Source of the DNA: Paenibacillus sp. MAEPY2
GTDB taxonomy: Bacteria; Bacillota; Bacilli; Paenibacillales; Paenibacillaceae
NCBI RefSeq assembly: GCF_000499205.1
Contig: NZ_AWUK01000017.1
Span: 1 to 64,000, forward strand
Reading direction: 5' to 3'
DNA length: 64,000 nucleotides
Each line of letters starts with the position of its first letter. The first letter of the stretch is position 1. The position numbers and the translations under genes are program-made. The notes beneath the pieces were generated by a model, which was given only the letters and a program-made list of their open reading frames with translations, ran no database searches and was not told the DNA's origin. Below are positions 42,498 to 51,434 of the stretch, piece after piece.

Positions 42498-43451
42498 GTA
42501 CATTATTCCTCCGTGTTTATATTGATAATGATTATCATCATCGTTATAAACATACCTTCTGGCTCTGCCACTGGAAATGTCATTTCGCGCCAAGGCCGAT
42601 GTCAGATCAGGCCATTTTAGCGTTCCAGACGTCTTTTCCTTGTATTGAAGGGGAGAAACACCTGTATGTTTTTTGAACATGCGTCCCAAATAATATCCGT
42701 CCGGATAACCGATGCCAGCTGCAATCTCATCCAAAGTAGCGTCGGTGTGCAGCAGCATCTCCTTGGCCTTGAACAAGCGAAACTGGGTCAAGTAGTCGAT
42801 TGGACTATAACCCGTCGCTTGCTTGAACTTGCGAGACAGACTTCTGGAACTGCTGCCGATCTTCTCTGCCAAAACGTGCAGCGTTAGCGGCTCGGCATAG
42901 GAGGATTCCACAATTTCAATGACATGGCTGACTTGATTCTTATATGAATAGCGATTCGCAGATTGCGGAATCTGTGCTGATATTTGTTCTACGAAGGGAT
43001 AGAATAGACTTTTTGCCTGAAAATGATGAATAGGGTTCTTTTGATCCCACAAAATGTGCATCTGTTTCACCTGCTCATAAAGCTCAACTGGTGACTTGGG
43101 AGCAAAACCATAAGTTAGCTGAAATGGATTCAGGTGCTCCATCATTTTCCCCAGATCGGTCCTTCCTCCACTTGGCAAGCTTGCTCTGTATATAAGGTAA
43201 AACAGGTTCAATCCAGATTGTCCAGCCTCAATATGCAGCATACTTCCCTTTCCACCATGGAGAACATAAAAACGACTCACCTCATGCTTCTGGTCATTCA
43301 TTGTCACATAGGCCTTCCCCTTGATGGTGAATACAAACGTGCTCGCAGGAAATGTATATGTTAGCTCCTCATAGGGGCTTAACTCCATATAACGTATATC
43401 CGCAATATTCACAGCAGCATAGTTCCAGAGTATGTAATAATTATTCCACAT
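41493..43451 (-). CDS. Fused open frame: AraC-type regulator B continuing into lipoprotein B
   Basis: An uninterrupted 652-codon frame. Residues 1-180 are the cupin/sensor part (WNYAAVNIADIRYME, RFYVLHGGKGSMLHI), residues 180-272 the AraC HTH domain (LHVLAEKIGSSSRSLSRKFK, LDEIAAGIGYPDGYYLGRMFKK), residues 273-318 a linker including DDDNHYQYKHGG encoded by a Fur box and a Shine-Dalgarno, and the rest lipoprotein B. B. subtilis Btr also joins an AraC domain to a siderophore-binding domain, but without a lipoprotein signal in between. Either a membrane-spanning sensor fusion or two nested genes. Confidence 0.7.
   Translation of the reverse strand: MWNNYYILWNYAAVNIADIRYMELSPYEELTYTFPASTFVFTIKGKAYVTMNDQKHEVSRFYVLHGGKGSMLHIEAGQSGLNLFYLIYRASLPSGGRTDLGKMMEHLNPFQLTYGFAPKSPVELYEQVKQMHILWDQKNPIHHFQAKSLFYPFVEQISAQIPQSANRYSYKNQVSHVIEIVESSYAEPLTLHVLAEKIGSSSRSLSRKFKQATGYSPIDYLTQFRLFKAKEMLLHTDATLDEIAAGIGYPDGYYLGRMFKKHTGVSPLQYKEKTSGTLKWPDLTSALARNDISSGRARRYVYNDDDNHYQYKHGGIMYMNRQTRTGMLLTILLSLTLLLSACSPGATSNSGGEAAGGKGTSSATSTVTADSQSNTSEPRTITTVKGDITVPAEPKRIVVDLYLGSLIALGIKPVGTPEMNLKNPYFIESLEGVENIGEYETISLEKVLELQPDLIVTGDPDLFDSFSKIAPTLVVPYGELKNTHEEIAYFGKALNKEKEAEAWLANYDSRIADAKKQVHDAIDVDAEVSIMQFYDKGPLAFGDNFGRGGQAVYSALGLNPPTDKKELLMKDQLVEVSSEAIPEFAGDYIILTADNLTVDELKTKPVWSSLEAVKNDRVYIWSPDRSWYFDPIATLDQTEELAAWFTKISNKK
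42524..42542. promoter_or_regulatory. Fur box inside the AraC-lipoprotein B frame
   Basis: GATAATGATTATCATCATC matches 17 of 19 consensus positions (18 of 19 when the minus strand is read), 27 bases before the lipoprotein ATG, the same place as in unit A. Confidence 0.85.
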
Positions 43452-43504
43452 TTCACTAACCCAACCCCGTCTAAATAGATTGTGACTAAACTATCCCTCA
43501 CTCA

Positions 43505-43521
43505 TTGATAACCATTATCAA
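43505..43521. promoter_or_regulatory. Fur box upstream of AraC regulator B
   Basis: TTGATAACCATTATCAA is a perfect 7-3-7 inverted repeat resembling the Bacillus Fur 7-1-7 motif, 53 bases before the start of regulator B. A second overlapping half-site (ATTATTATCA) follows. Confidence 0.75.
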
Positions 43522-43649
43522 TTATTATCAGTAAGTAAGCAAATCCACAAGTGAAAGTGAATTTATTAGCCTCCGTATATTCATTTGCTTCGTGTAACAT
43601 CCGATATATGTAAGGAGATCCATGATATAACGAAGAAGGGGAAAAGATC

Positions 43650-44459
43650 ATGAACTCAATTTCACCTGCCGCCAAAAGCAGCGTCACCCCCGGGAGCCAA
43701 GTCTCCAGCAGAGATAAGGAAATTCAGGGACTTATGAAACAAAAAATCAGGCTTAATGAAGAACTGCAATCTGTCAAATCCAATGATCAATTGGACTCCA
43801 AAATTAAGGCTGAACGAGTTAAATCTATAACGAGTTTCATCCAACAGGTCGATAATCAAATGGCCCAAATCAAAAGCGAGGAGCTTCAAGAAAAAAATAA
43901 ATTAAAACAGTCTGATCAACCTAAGCAACAACAGCCTCAACCGTCTGAGGTCACCGACGAAAATCACGCTCCGGCAATGGGTCATCTAATCAAAAATAGC
44001 CAGACTTATGATCAGTTAGGTAAACTTGTCGGTTTGCGTGATCGCATGCACGGGTCTATTCAAACATTAGAGGGTGAAACCAGATTCGACCGGATCGTTC
44101 TCGATAGCGACTCGGGAAATGACATGGGCAAGTCAATGATGTTGGAAAACGCAGAACAAACTGTTTTTCAAATGAAGCGTGAGATGGTCCAAGAGATTGA
44201 TTCTCAAATTCGCAAGGTTGATGAGTCAATTGGAGAAAAATTAAAAGAAATAAACCAACCGGTACCAACAGAAGTTGCTGATTCGATTCCACCATCTCAT
44301 GCAAATGAAGTTCAGGAAGTGAATAAAGAAAACAAGGCAGAAAATAAATCGAAGATTTCCAATGGTTCACAGAATGATAACGACCTGGGAAAAATTCAAG
44401 AAACGCAATCAAATGCATTCTCTGCCCCTTCCTATGTTTCACTCGACATTCGGGTTTAA
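43650..44459 (+). CDS. FlxA-like coiled-coil protein (269 aa)
   Basis: Highly charged, Gln/Asn/Lys-rich protein without membrane segments. Residues ~20-80 ([21 protein letters not shown] then [15 protein letters not shown]) resemble the FlxA-like family; a second coiled coil spans about 165-210. Function unknown; no flagellar genes are near. Start follows GAAGGGG nine bases ahead, and a strong terminator follows the stop. Composition is unlike the housekeeping neighbours. Confidence 0.65.
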   Translation: MNSISPAAKSSVTPGSQVSSRDKEIQGLMKQKIRLNEELQSVKSNDQLDSKIKAERVKSITSFIQQVDNQMAQIKSEELQEKNKLKQSDQPKQQQPQPSEVTDENHAPAMGHLIKNSQTYDQLGKLVGLRDRMHGSIQTLEGETRFDRIVLDSDSGNDMGKSMMLENAEQTVFQMKREMVQEIDSQIRKVDESIGEKLKEINQPVPTEVADSIPPSHANEVQEVNKENKAENKSKISNGSQNDNDLGKIQETQSNAFSAPSYVSLDIRV

Positions 44460-44490
44460 CCAGTTACATAAAAGGATTGTATTCTCAGTA

Positions 44491-44538
44491 AAAAACCGTT
44501 ATTTACAGGCCAATTTCCCCTGATAAATAACGGTTTTT
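44491..44538. terminator. Bidirectional terminator between flxA-like and GGDEF genes
   Basis: AAAAACCGTTATTTA paired with TAAATAACGGTTTTT, a perfect 15-bp stem with T-runs usable on both strands. Confidence 0.85.
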
Positions 44539-44570
44539 CCACATCCGATGAATCTCTCCCACAATTATCG

Positions 44571-45410
44571 TTATACAGCTTCCTCATTTCCGCAAATGAT
44601 GCTGCCATTCACCGATTTACATACTTTTTTAATCCGGGTCGCCTCACTCACAATTTGATCGATATTTTCATACTGTTGTCCACGGTTCGTAACCACAGCG
44701 ATTGATACCGACACGAGTGGTATAGGTCGATTCAGTCCAGAACGTCCTTCGCCCAAAACATATTGATTATCCAAGTCATCCTGATTGTAGAACATTCGCT
44801 TGATCTTCTCAAAACCTGCTATCACCTCTTCACAGACATCCCTAAAGTCATGATGATTTAATATTCCAATAAAATCGTCGCCGCCGATATGGCCCAGAAA
44901 AGCTTCTGGAAAAACAAAAAGCTTCCGGAGCAGATTAGCAGTAGCTTGAATAAGCTGATCCCCCATTTTGAACCCATAGCTATCATTGTAGGATTTAAAG
45001 TGATCCAAATCTATGTATAGAACACTAAAATAATCAAGCTGGAGTAACTGATCTAATCGTTCATCTATGATTCGGTTACCCGGAAGCCCTGTCAAGGGAT
45101 TCATGAAAATCGCCATCTCGGCTCGAACATCCGCAACTGCAAGCAGCAAACGTCGGATACTAACCGCTCCATACAAAACGCCTTCAGCCGTTATAAGCAC
45201 CAGATCGTATAATTCTTCTTCAGATCGATTCATCGCCAGCACGCTGACATCCGTAATCTGTTCAGCGTAATCGACGACCAGTGCCCGAACGTTCATAACC
45301 AGTTCCACCGGGCGTCCCATGTACAAATTATAGCCGTATTGTGTCCCAATCTGCTGGAAGAAACGAGCTCGCATCATTAATGAGACGCCCTGTTCTCCCA
45401 TAATCGCCAC
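44571..45410 (-). CDS. GGDEF diguanylate cyclase with CBS-like N-terminus; apparent 5' frameshift
   Basis: The C-terminal ~170 residues form a GGDEF domain (LTGLPGNRIIDERL, then DLDHFKSYND, catalytic GGDDF near residue 175), which makes cyclic di-GMP. The part before it looks like the end of a CBS-type sensor (GVSLMMRARFFQQIG...GRPVELVM). In-frame DNA upstream continues to encode IGEIADTIPVVAPETKC, but no start codon exists in that frame; the natural start is an ATG at 45521-45523 behind GAGGAGG, one base out of frame. A lost A near 45507 in CGCAAATAGG would explain this. Given coordinates cover the frame as it stands. Confidence 0.75.
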   Translation of the reverse strand: MAIMGEQGVSLMMRARFFQQIGTQYGYNLYMGRPVELVMNVRALVVDYAEQITDVSVLAMNRSEEELYDLVLITAEGVLYGAVSIRRLLLAVADVRAEMAIFMNPLTGLPGNRIIDERLDQLLQLDYFSVLYIDLDHFKSYNDSYGFKMGDQLIQATANLLRKLFVFPEAFLGHIGGDDFIGILNHHDFRDVCEEVIAGFEKIKRMFYNQDDLDNQYVLGEGRSGLNRPIPLVSVSIAVVTNRGQQYENIDQIVSEATRIKKVCKSVNGSIICGNEEAV

Positions 45411-45567
45411 ACCTTCCAGATTGGGATTGGACTTAAAAAGATTATAGACGATATCACATTTTGTTTCTGGCGCTACTACAGGAATCGTATCGGCTATCTC
45501 ACCTATTTGCGTAAATATACCATTCGCCTCCTCTATACATAGCTATACCATCTACTTTTTCAAATCT

Positions 45568-46443
45568 TTAATTACCCTTGGGAAAAGATAAGGGAGACGG
45601 CTTTAATACGGTGTCTGGCCTTCCAAGTGCGTAACCCTGACCGTATTCAATACCTTCACGACGCAAAAATTGAATTTCTTCGTAACGCTCGATACCTTCT
45701 GCGATGATACTGGTCCCCGAGTCGACTGCAAATTGTTTAAGGATCCTTACAATGTGCTGCTGATCCGGATGTGTGTCCACTCGACTAATCAACGCTCTAT
45801 CTAATTTAATAAAATCCGGTTTGAGGCTTACAATCGCTTTGAGACTGCTGTAACCAGAACCTGCATCATCAATGGCAATCCGAAAGCCCTGAGATCGATA
45901 ATTTGAGAGGATCCGTTCGAATTCCACATAATCATGAACGGCCTGTTTTTCGGTTAGCTCGAAGACCACTTGTTCAGGGGATAGACCATAACTGTTCAGC
46001 AGACTGATGGTTTCTCCACTGCGGTAGGTTGAATCGGCTAAAACCTGAGGATGTATATTTAAAAAAACGACAGTATTTTCGGGATACCGCTCTGTAGTTA
46101 AAGAGGCTCTGAATCTTTCAATCGAAATCTCACGACAGAAACGTTCAAACGCAAAAACCTGATCCGTATGACCAATGAATTGATAAAAAGCTTCTGCATT
46201 TGGAAAAAGATTAGATATGGGCGGACGGTTCAATATTTCGTAACCAAGACATCTCCCGTTCTGCAGATTCAAGATTGGCTGAAAATATGTAGTAAGCATT
46301 CTATCCCGCATAATTTTTTGCAGTCCGGTGAATTGCCTGTAACTAAGAATAGATTGTTGAAGCGATTTATGTACATATCTCAGAGAATTGTATAGTTCGT
46401 TTTTGTATGTATAGAGAAAAGTGGTTCTCTTCATATCATTCAT
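45568..46443 (-). CDS. EAL-domain cyclic di-GMP phosphodiesterase
   Basis: 291-aa protein. A short N-terminal region (about residues 1-48) is followed by an EAL domain: the signature is EIL in GYEILNRP near residue 68, FLNIHP near 127, FELTEKQ near 160, DDAGSGYSSLK near 191, KLDR near 211 and AEGIER near 248, so metal and catalytic residues look intact. It lies 45 bases upstream of the GGDEF gene's natural start on the same strand, a make-and-break pair for cyclic di-GMP. ATGs at 46443 and 46434 are both possible starts. Confidence 0.87.
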   Translation of the reverse strand: MNDMKRTTFLYTYKNELYNSLRYVHKSLQQSILSYRQFTGLQKIMRDRMLTTYFQPILNLQNGRCLGYEILNRPPISNLFPNAEAFYQFIGHTDQVFAFERFCREISIERFRASLTTERYPENTVVFLNIHPQVLADSTYRSGETISLLNSYGLSPEQVVFELTEKQAVHDYVEFERILSNYRSQGFRIAIDDAGSGYSSLKAIVSLKPDFIKLDRALISRVDTHPDQQHIVRILKQFAVDSGTSIIAEGIERYEEIQFLRREGIEYGQGYALGRPDTVLKPSPLSFPKGN

Positions 46444-46636
46444 CCTTTATACCTATAATGTGATCTAGTCAGTGGTCACATCGTACCACTTTCTCGCTGA
46501 GAAAGCGTTAACTGCAAGTAAAAGTTTGTAAAAAATTTCACCATTCGAAGTACACATTCAGAGAAATTCATACTTATTCGCTTCTGTTTAATAAAGATTG
46601 CTCCACTCCTTGAAGGAAAGTACAAAATTGTAGGTG

Positions 46637-46690
46637 AAAAAAACACCACGCTTCTATCGGCCTTGGAAGACTCAATAAAAATGTGGTGTT
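46637..46690 (-). terminator. Terminator of spo0A
   Basis: Minus strand AACACCAC and GTGGTGTT (8 bp) enclose a 38-base loop and are followed by TTTTT. The rest of the 305-base gap between EAL and spo0A genes (46444-46748) shows nothing else I can identify. Confidence 0.6.
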
Positions 46691-46748
46691 CACTTATCCA
46701 TACAGAAGTTCAATTATTTGTTTCAGATTACCCTTATTCCTGATCCTT

Positions 46749-47564
46749 TCAGGACACCTTATGCTCAATTCTGAGCTTGTCAGCGACCATCGCGATGAAT
46801 TCGGAGTTCGTCGGTTTCGACTTGCTGATGTTGATCGTATAGCCAAACAGGTGGCTGATGCTGTCGATGTTGCCACGGGTCCAAGCCACTTCAATGGCAT
46901 GACGGATCGCACGTTCGACGCGAGACGGCGTTGTTTTGAACTTTTCGGCAATCGCTGGATATAGGGTTTTGGTGATGGCTCCCAAAATTTCGATATTGTT
47001 ATACACCATGGTGATGGCTTCGCGTAAATACTGATATCCTTTAATATGCGCAGGAACGCCGATTTCATGTATGATGGACGTAATACTTGCATCCAAATTT
47101 TTGTGTTTACCCATCGGCACCACGTTGGACTTGTTCATAAACATCGATGAACCGCTACCACCGCCTGTGGAGATCGTGGTTTGTGTGCCAACCAGTTGAC
47201 GAACACGATTCGCGAGTACTTCCATGTCAAACGGTTTCAGGATGTAATAAGAAGCTCCGAGTTGCACGGCACGCTGCGTGATATTCTCTTGTCCGAAAGC
47301 CGTAAGCATAATGACTTTGGGCTGTGGAGACAGATTCAGGTTGCGCAGACGCTCCAACACACCCAGTCCATCCAGGTGAGGCATAATAATATCCAGAATC
47401 AGTACATCTGGTACATCGCGTGTTTGCTCCAGCAGCTGCAGCACTTCTTCTCCATTGTAAGCAATCCCAGTCACTTCCATATCTTCCTGTTCGGATATAT
47501 ATTCGGCAAGCAAATTCGTAAATTCACGATTATCATCGGCCAGCAGTACCTCAATTTTTTGCAA
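46749..47564 (-). CDS. spo0A: Sporulation master response regulator Spo0A
   Basis: Receiver domain at residues 1-125 (acidic pocket DD at 10-11, phospho-Asp in [10 protein letters not shown] near residue 58, Lys in ILKPFD near 109) and the Spo0A-specific DNA-binding domain from about residue 150 ([24 protein letters not shown], then [15 protein letters not shown]). It controls entry into sporulation. Upstream DNA carries a sigma-H-like promoter and two 0A boxes, implying autoregulation. Placed directly after spoIVB, as in other endospore formers. Confidence 0.98.
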   Translation of the reverse strand: MQKIEVLLADDNREFTNLLAEYISEQEDMEVTGIAYNGEEVLQLLEQTRDVPDVLILDIIMPHLDGLGVLERLRNLNLSPQPKVIMLTAFGQENITQRAVQLGASYYILKPFDMEVLANRVRQLVGTQTTISTGGGSGSSMFMNKSNVVPMGKHKNLDASITSIIHEIGVPAHIKGYQYLREAITMVYNNIEILGAITKTLYPAIAEKFKTTPSRVERAIRHAIEVAWTRGNIDSISHLFGYTINISKSKPTNSEFIAMVADKLRIEHKVS

Positions 47565-47621
47565 AACGGTTATCCTCCTTTAATTTAAACATCGTTTCGT
47601 ACATTTCCTTACAGGTTAAAT

Positions 47622-47655
47622 TTTCGACACAGGAGAGGAAATTCCTTCTGTCGAA
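47622..47655 (-). promoter_or_regulatory. Sigma-H-like promoter with paired 0A boxes upstream of spo0A
   Basis: Minus strand GAAGGAATT (47640-47648) fits the sigma-H -35 exactly; after 11 bases GTCGAAA (47622-47628) is the -10. TGTCGAA-type Spo0A boxes lie at 47649-47655 and 47623-47629 in inverted orientation, the second overlapping the -10. Confidence 0.7.
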
Positions 47656-47739
47656 TATTATTTTTCTTTATTTTTTTTTCTAGTTGCTATATAATAAATA
47701 TTTTATTTCATTATCTGATGTTTTATGTTTCCATTCGAC

Positions 47740-47779
47740 AAAAAAACCTTAAGGAGGTTAACCCGCCTTAAGGTTTTTT
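47740..47779 (-). terminator. Terminator of spoIVB
   Basis: A palindromic AAAAACCTTAAGG/CCTTAAGGTTTTT stem with an 11-12 base loop; the spoIVB stop codon (47758-47760) lies in the loop region. T-run follows on the minus strand. Confidence 0.85.
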
Positions 47780-49089
47780 GCATTATCCTTCTTCATCATG
47801 ACTCCTGCATCCTGTAACATCCATTCAATGAAACAGCCATAACCTGATTTCGGATCATTGACGAATACATGGGTCACAGCACCAATCAATTTTCCATTTT
47901 GAACAATTGGACTGCCACTCATGCCTTGTACAATGCCTCCGGTTTTATCCAACAGCTTCGGATCTGTAATACGAAGCACCAAACCTTTCGTTGCCGGTTC
48001 GGATTGGTCGGCAACATGAACAATATCAATCGCGAAACGTTCCACTTGCTGGCCCTCAACGACAGTGAGAATTTCTGCAGGACCTTCCTTTACTTCATGG
48101 GAGAAAGCAACGGGAATGCCTTTGGAATACAAACTATGTTCAGGATTACCGGACATTTTACCAAAGATACCAAAAGCCGTATTGCGTTCAATATTGCCCA
48201 AAATTTTACTTTCTTTCAGGAAATGAGCACGTTTCTCACCCGGATCACCGGATTCGCTCTTGGAAATCGACGTTACATTGGACTGAACGATCTGACCACT
48301 ACCGACAACGATGGAGGTTTGAGTGTTCATATCCGTAATGACATGTCCCAGCGCGCCATACACGCCCTGATCCGGAGCATAGAAGGTTAATGTCCCTACA
48401 CCTGCTGCGGAGTCACGAATGTACAATCCAAGCCTCCAGGCTTTATCTTCAGCATCATAAGCAGGTGTCAAACGCGTTTTAACCGTTTCTTTGCCACGTT
48501 TTAATACGACATCAATTCCTTTTTTGTTCTTGCCTGCAAGCTCAACAGCTTCAGCGACACCCGATACACCATCCAGACGCTTACCGTCCATATGGGTAAT
48601 CAGATCTCCAAGCTTGATGCCTGCTGATTCTCCAGGGGATACACGTTCATCCTGACCAGAACGGACCAGATGGTGCCCTACAACCAGAATCCCTGCAGAT
48701 TTTACTTTAACGCCAATGGTTTGACCACCGGGCACTACACGCAAATCCGGAATCACGTTTACGTTAACCGTTTTTACCGGAATTTTGCCCCACAACTTTA
48801 ACGTTAATTTGGCCTGTCCCGTTTGTTGGGGATGAAGATGCAAAGGTTGTTGCTTCGTTACGTGGACCGCAGTTTCCTTTCCATCGAAACCGACGATGTC
48901 AGGGCGATCCACAACAGCGCTTGAAGCAGCCGGTACAGCTAGATGAACATCAGCCTGCCTGCCTGCAAATACCTGTACCTCATCAGGTAATGAAGCATAA
49001 CTTTGCACAGGCTGAATGGCCTGGCTGATCACACATAGAAAGAAGGCAAATAAAAGACCTAGCAATTTCTTCCTGAGGGGGGAATTCAA
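47758..49089 (-). CDS. spoIVB: SpoIVB serine peptidase
   Basis: Forespore-secreted protease that triggers pro-sigma-K processing. An N-terminal membrane/signal segment (residues 6-28), a PDZ domain (about 125-200, SAGIKLGDLITHMDGK) and the S55 peptidase domain, with the catalytic Ser in VQGMSGSPIVQNGKLIGAVTHV near residue 395 and His in GALGHVI near 248. The start is a TTG (49089) 11 bases after GGGAG, the only fitting start. Followed by spo0A. Confidence 0.95.
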   Translation of the reverse strand: MNSPLRKKLLGLLFAFFLCVISQAIQPVQSYASLPDEVQVFAGRQADVHLAVPAASSAVVDRPDIVGFDGKETAVHVTKQQPLHLHPQQTGQAKLTLKLWGKIPVKTVNVNVIPDLRVVPGGQTIGVKVKSAGILVVGHHLVRSGQDERVSPGESAGIKLGDLITHMDGKRLDGVSGVAEAVELAGKNKKGIDVVLKRGKETVKTRLTPAYDAEDKAWRLGLYIRDSAAGVGTLTFYAPDQGVYGALGHVITDMNTQTSIVVGSGQIVQSNVTSISKSESGDPGEKRAHFLKESKILGNIERNTAFGIFGKMSGNPEHSLYSKGIPVAFSHEVKEGPAEILTVVEGQQVERFAIDIVHVADQSEPATKGLVLRITDPKLLDKTGGIVQGMSGSPIVQNGKLIGAVTHVFVNDPKSGYGCFIEWMLQDAGVMMKKDNAKNLKAG

Positions 49090-49209
49090 TGGCTGTCACA
49101 CTCCCTTTGCTTCTTTCGCTTGACGAAAGGTGGTCGCCAATTGCGTACCTATAAGATAACCTCGCCCCCAGGCTTTTATTACTGTCAATCATTACGCCAG
49201 TCGCTCGTT

Positions 49210-50928
49210 TCACCCTTTTTTGGCTTCCGCCAAATTCAACATTTCCTGTGCGTGATGCAGCGTTTTTTCTGTAATTTCCACACCGCCCAGCATACGTGCC
49301 AATTCTTTCACTCTGCCTTCGTCTGACAGCGATTCCACTTGTGTCATTGTGCGACCGTCATAGACATGCTTCTCGATGAGATACTGATGATCCGCCATAC
49401 AAGCCACTTGCGGCAAGTGAGTAATAGAGAAAACTTGGCAAGTGGAGGACAGACGGTATAATTTCTCCGCAATGGATTGTGCTGCTCTTCCACTCACACC
49501 CGTATCAACCTCGTCAAAGATCAATACCGGTATCCGATCATGACGTGCGAAGATACTCTTCATCGCCAGCATCATTCGGGACAACTCTCCACCAGAGGCA
49601 ATCTTGCCGAGCGGACGTAAAGGCTCACCTGGATTCGGAGAAATGAGGAATTCCGCATTATCTGCACCCTGACGCGTTAGACGAATGCGACGCCCATTCC
49701 ATTCGATCCCTTTTGAATCTTCAAAAGGAGTAATCTGAACTCGTAACGTTGTTCTCTCCATCTGTAAATCCTTAAGCTCACTTTCCACCTGTGCTGCAAG
49801 TTCTTCTGCACATTGTTTACGAACACGGCTAAGATCCTCGGCAGACTCCATAACCAATTTGAGCAATTTGTCTCGTTCATTACGCAGCTTCTCCAGACGT
49901 TCATCCTTGTTCTCCAGCTGGTCGGTTTCATGGCTAATTTGTTCATAATAATTCAAAATAAGTTCCACACTGTCGCCGTATTTCCGTCTGAGGCCAGAAA
50001 TCAGATTCAGTCGCTGTTCCACTTCTTCCAATCTACCTGGGTTAAATTCGATCTTCTCGCGATAATCGCGTAACTGAAACGTGGCGTCTTCCAGCTGATA
50101 AAATGCTGACTGGAGCTGTTCAACAATAGGCTGCAGCCCCTTGCTGTCATAGCCCGATATATCTTCAATGCGTGACAGAGCGATGCTCACAGCTTCTAAC
50201 CCACGTTGACCGCTAAGCAGATCATAGGCACCGGCTACACTGTCCATCATTTTCTCACTATGGGATAGTTTGACCCGTTCTTCTCCGAGTAATTCATCCT
50301 CACCCTGTGTTAAAGAAGCAGCTGCAATCTCTTCCAGCTGAAAGCGATACATGTCCAGCAATTGATATGCCCGTTGACTGGATTCCTGAAGCGCACGCAG
50401 TTCTTTTTCCGCAGTAATAAATTTACTGTAGCGCTCCTGATACTCCGCTTTGACTGGACCTATGATGGCTGCCCCGTATGTATCCAGAAGTCCCAGATGA
50501 CTCTCTGCACGCAACAAACTTTGGTGCTCATGCTGCCCATGAATATTAATTAATTTCTCTCCGACTTCACGAAGCATCGTCAAATTGACCAGTTGGCCGT
50601 TAATACGAGATGTGCTTTTACCTTGCGTGTTCAATTCACGACGGATCACCAGATGCTCCTCCGGCTCACAATGGATACCAAGCTTCTCCAGCGTCTCCCA
50701 TACGGGATGGCTTGGCTCCATTTCAAACAGAGCCTCCATCTCGGCCTTCTCACATCCATACCGGATCAGATCGGCCGAGCTTCGTCCACCTGCAATTAAA
50801 CCCAGCGCATCAATAATGATTGATTTACCCGCCCCTGTTTCGCCAGACAAGACATGAAATCCCGGGTGAAAAACAACATCAACCTCTTCCACAACAGCCA
50901 GATTACGAATCGATAATGTAACTAACAT
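49210..50928 (-). CDS. recN: DNA repair protein RecN
   Basis: SMC-like ATPase that acts early in double-strand break repair. Walker A GETGAGKS near residue 30, coiled coils in the middle (about 150-370), signature ASGGELSRMMLAMK near 432 and Walker B VLIFDEVDTGVSG near 463. The ATG at 50928 has GGAGG 11 bases ahead; a GTG four codons earlier abuts the Shine-Dalgarno. Located between argR and spoIVB as in Bacillus. Confidence 0.96.
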   Translation of the reverse strand: MLVTLSIRNLAVVEEVDVVFHPGFHVLSGETGAGKSIIIDALGLIAGGRSSADLIRYGCEKAEMEALFEMEPSHPVWETLEKLGIHCEPEEHLVIRRELNTQGKSTSRINGQLVNLTMLREVGEKLINIHGQHEHQSLLRAESHLGLLDTYGAAIIGPVKAEYQERYSKFITAEKELRALQESSQRAYQLLDMYRFQLEEIAAASLTQGEDELLGEERVKLSHSEKMMDSVAGAYDLLSGQRGLEAVSIALSRIEDISGYDSKGLQPIVEQLQSAFYQLEDATFQLRDYREKIEFNPGRLEEVEQRLNLISGLRRKYGDSVELILNYYEQISHETDQLENKDERLEKLRNERDKLLKLVMESAEDLSRVRKQCAEELAAQVESELKDLQMERTTLRVQITPFEDSKGIEWNGRRIRLTRQGADNAEFLISPNPGEPLRPLGKIASGGELSRMMLAMKSIFARHDRIPVLIFDEVDTGVSGRAAQSIAEKLYRLSSTCQVFSITHLPQVACMADHQYLIEKHVYDGRTMTQVESLSDEGRVKELARMLGGVEITEKTLHHAQEMLNLAEAKKG

Positions 50929-50984
50929 CTGCAAAAACACCTCCGGATGACTCCTCAGAAATTATGTTTTTGAACCATTATATT

Positions 50985-51434
50985 CTAGGAAATATAACCC
51001 ATAATCCGTTCAATAACGGTCACACTGTTACCTTCCGTCCGGCAAATGATGAGTATAGTATCATCTCCACAGATAGTCCCCATCACTTCGGTCCACTCGA
51101 TATTATCGAGCAAAGCAGCAATGGAGTTCGCTGTGCCAGGCAAACACTTCATCACAACCAGATTGTTTGAATGATCAATGTGTAAGAAGTTATCCACCAG
51201 AGCACGTTTCAGCTTCTGAATCGGATTATATCGTTGGTCTGTCGGTAACGAATACTTGTAACGTCCATCATCCATCGGGATCTTGATTAAAAGGAGTTCC
51301 TTGATATCCCGGGATACTGTAGCTTGAGTCACTTGAAATCCGGATTTACGCAAAGCTTCAACCAGATCATCCTGGGTTTCTATTTCGTTTTGACTAATAA
51401 TTTCACGTATCTTAATGTGTCGTTGTCCTTTCAT
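50985..51434 (-). CDS. argR: Arginine repressor ArgR/AhrC
   Basis: Hexameric arginine-responsive regulator of arginine synthesis and breakdown. Winged helix N-terminus ([22 protein letters not shown], with [13 protein letters not shown] near residue 38) and C-terminal arginine-binding domain with [10 protein letters not shown] near 123. Length 149 aa is typical. It sits upstream of recN; the pairing is conserved in Firmicutes. Confidence 0.96.
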   Translation of the reverse strand: MKGQRHIKIREIISQNEIETQDDLVEALRKSGFQVTQATVSRDIKELLLIKIPMDDGRYKYSLPTDQRYNPIQKLKRALVDNFLHIDHSNNLVVMKCLPGTANSIAALLDNIEWTEVMGTICGDDTILIICRTEGNSVTVIERIMGYIS

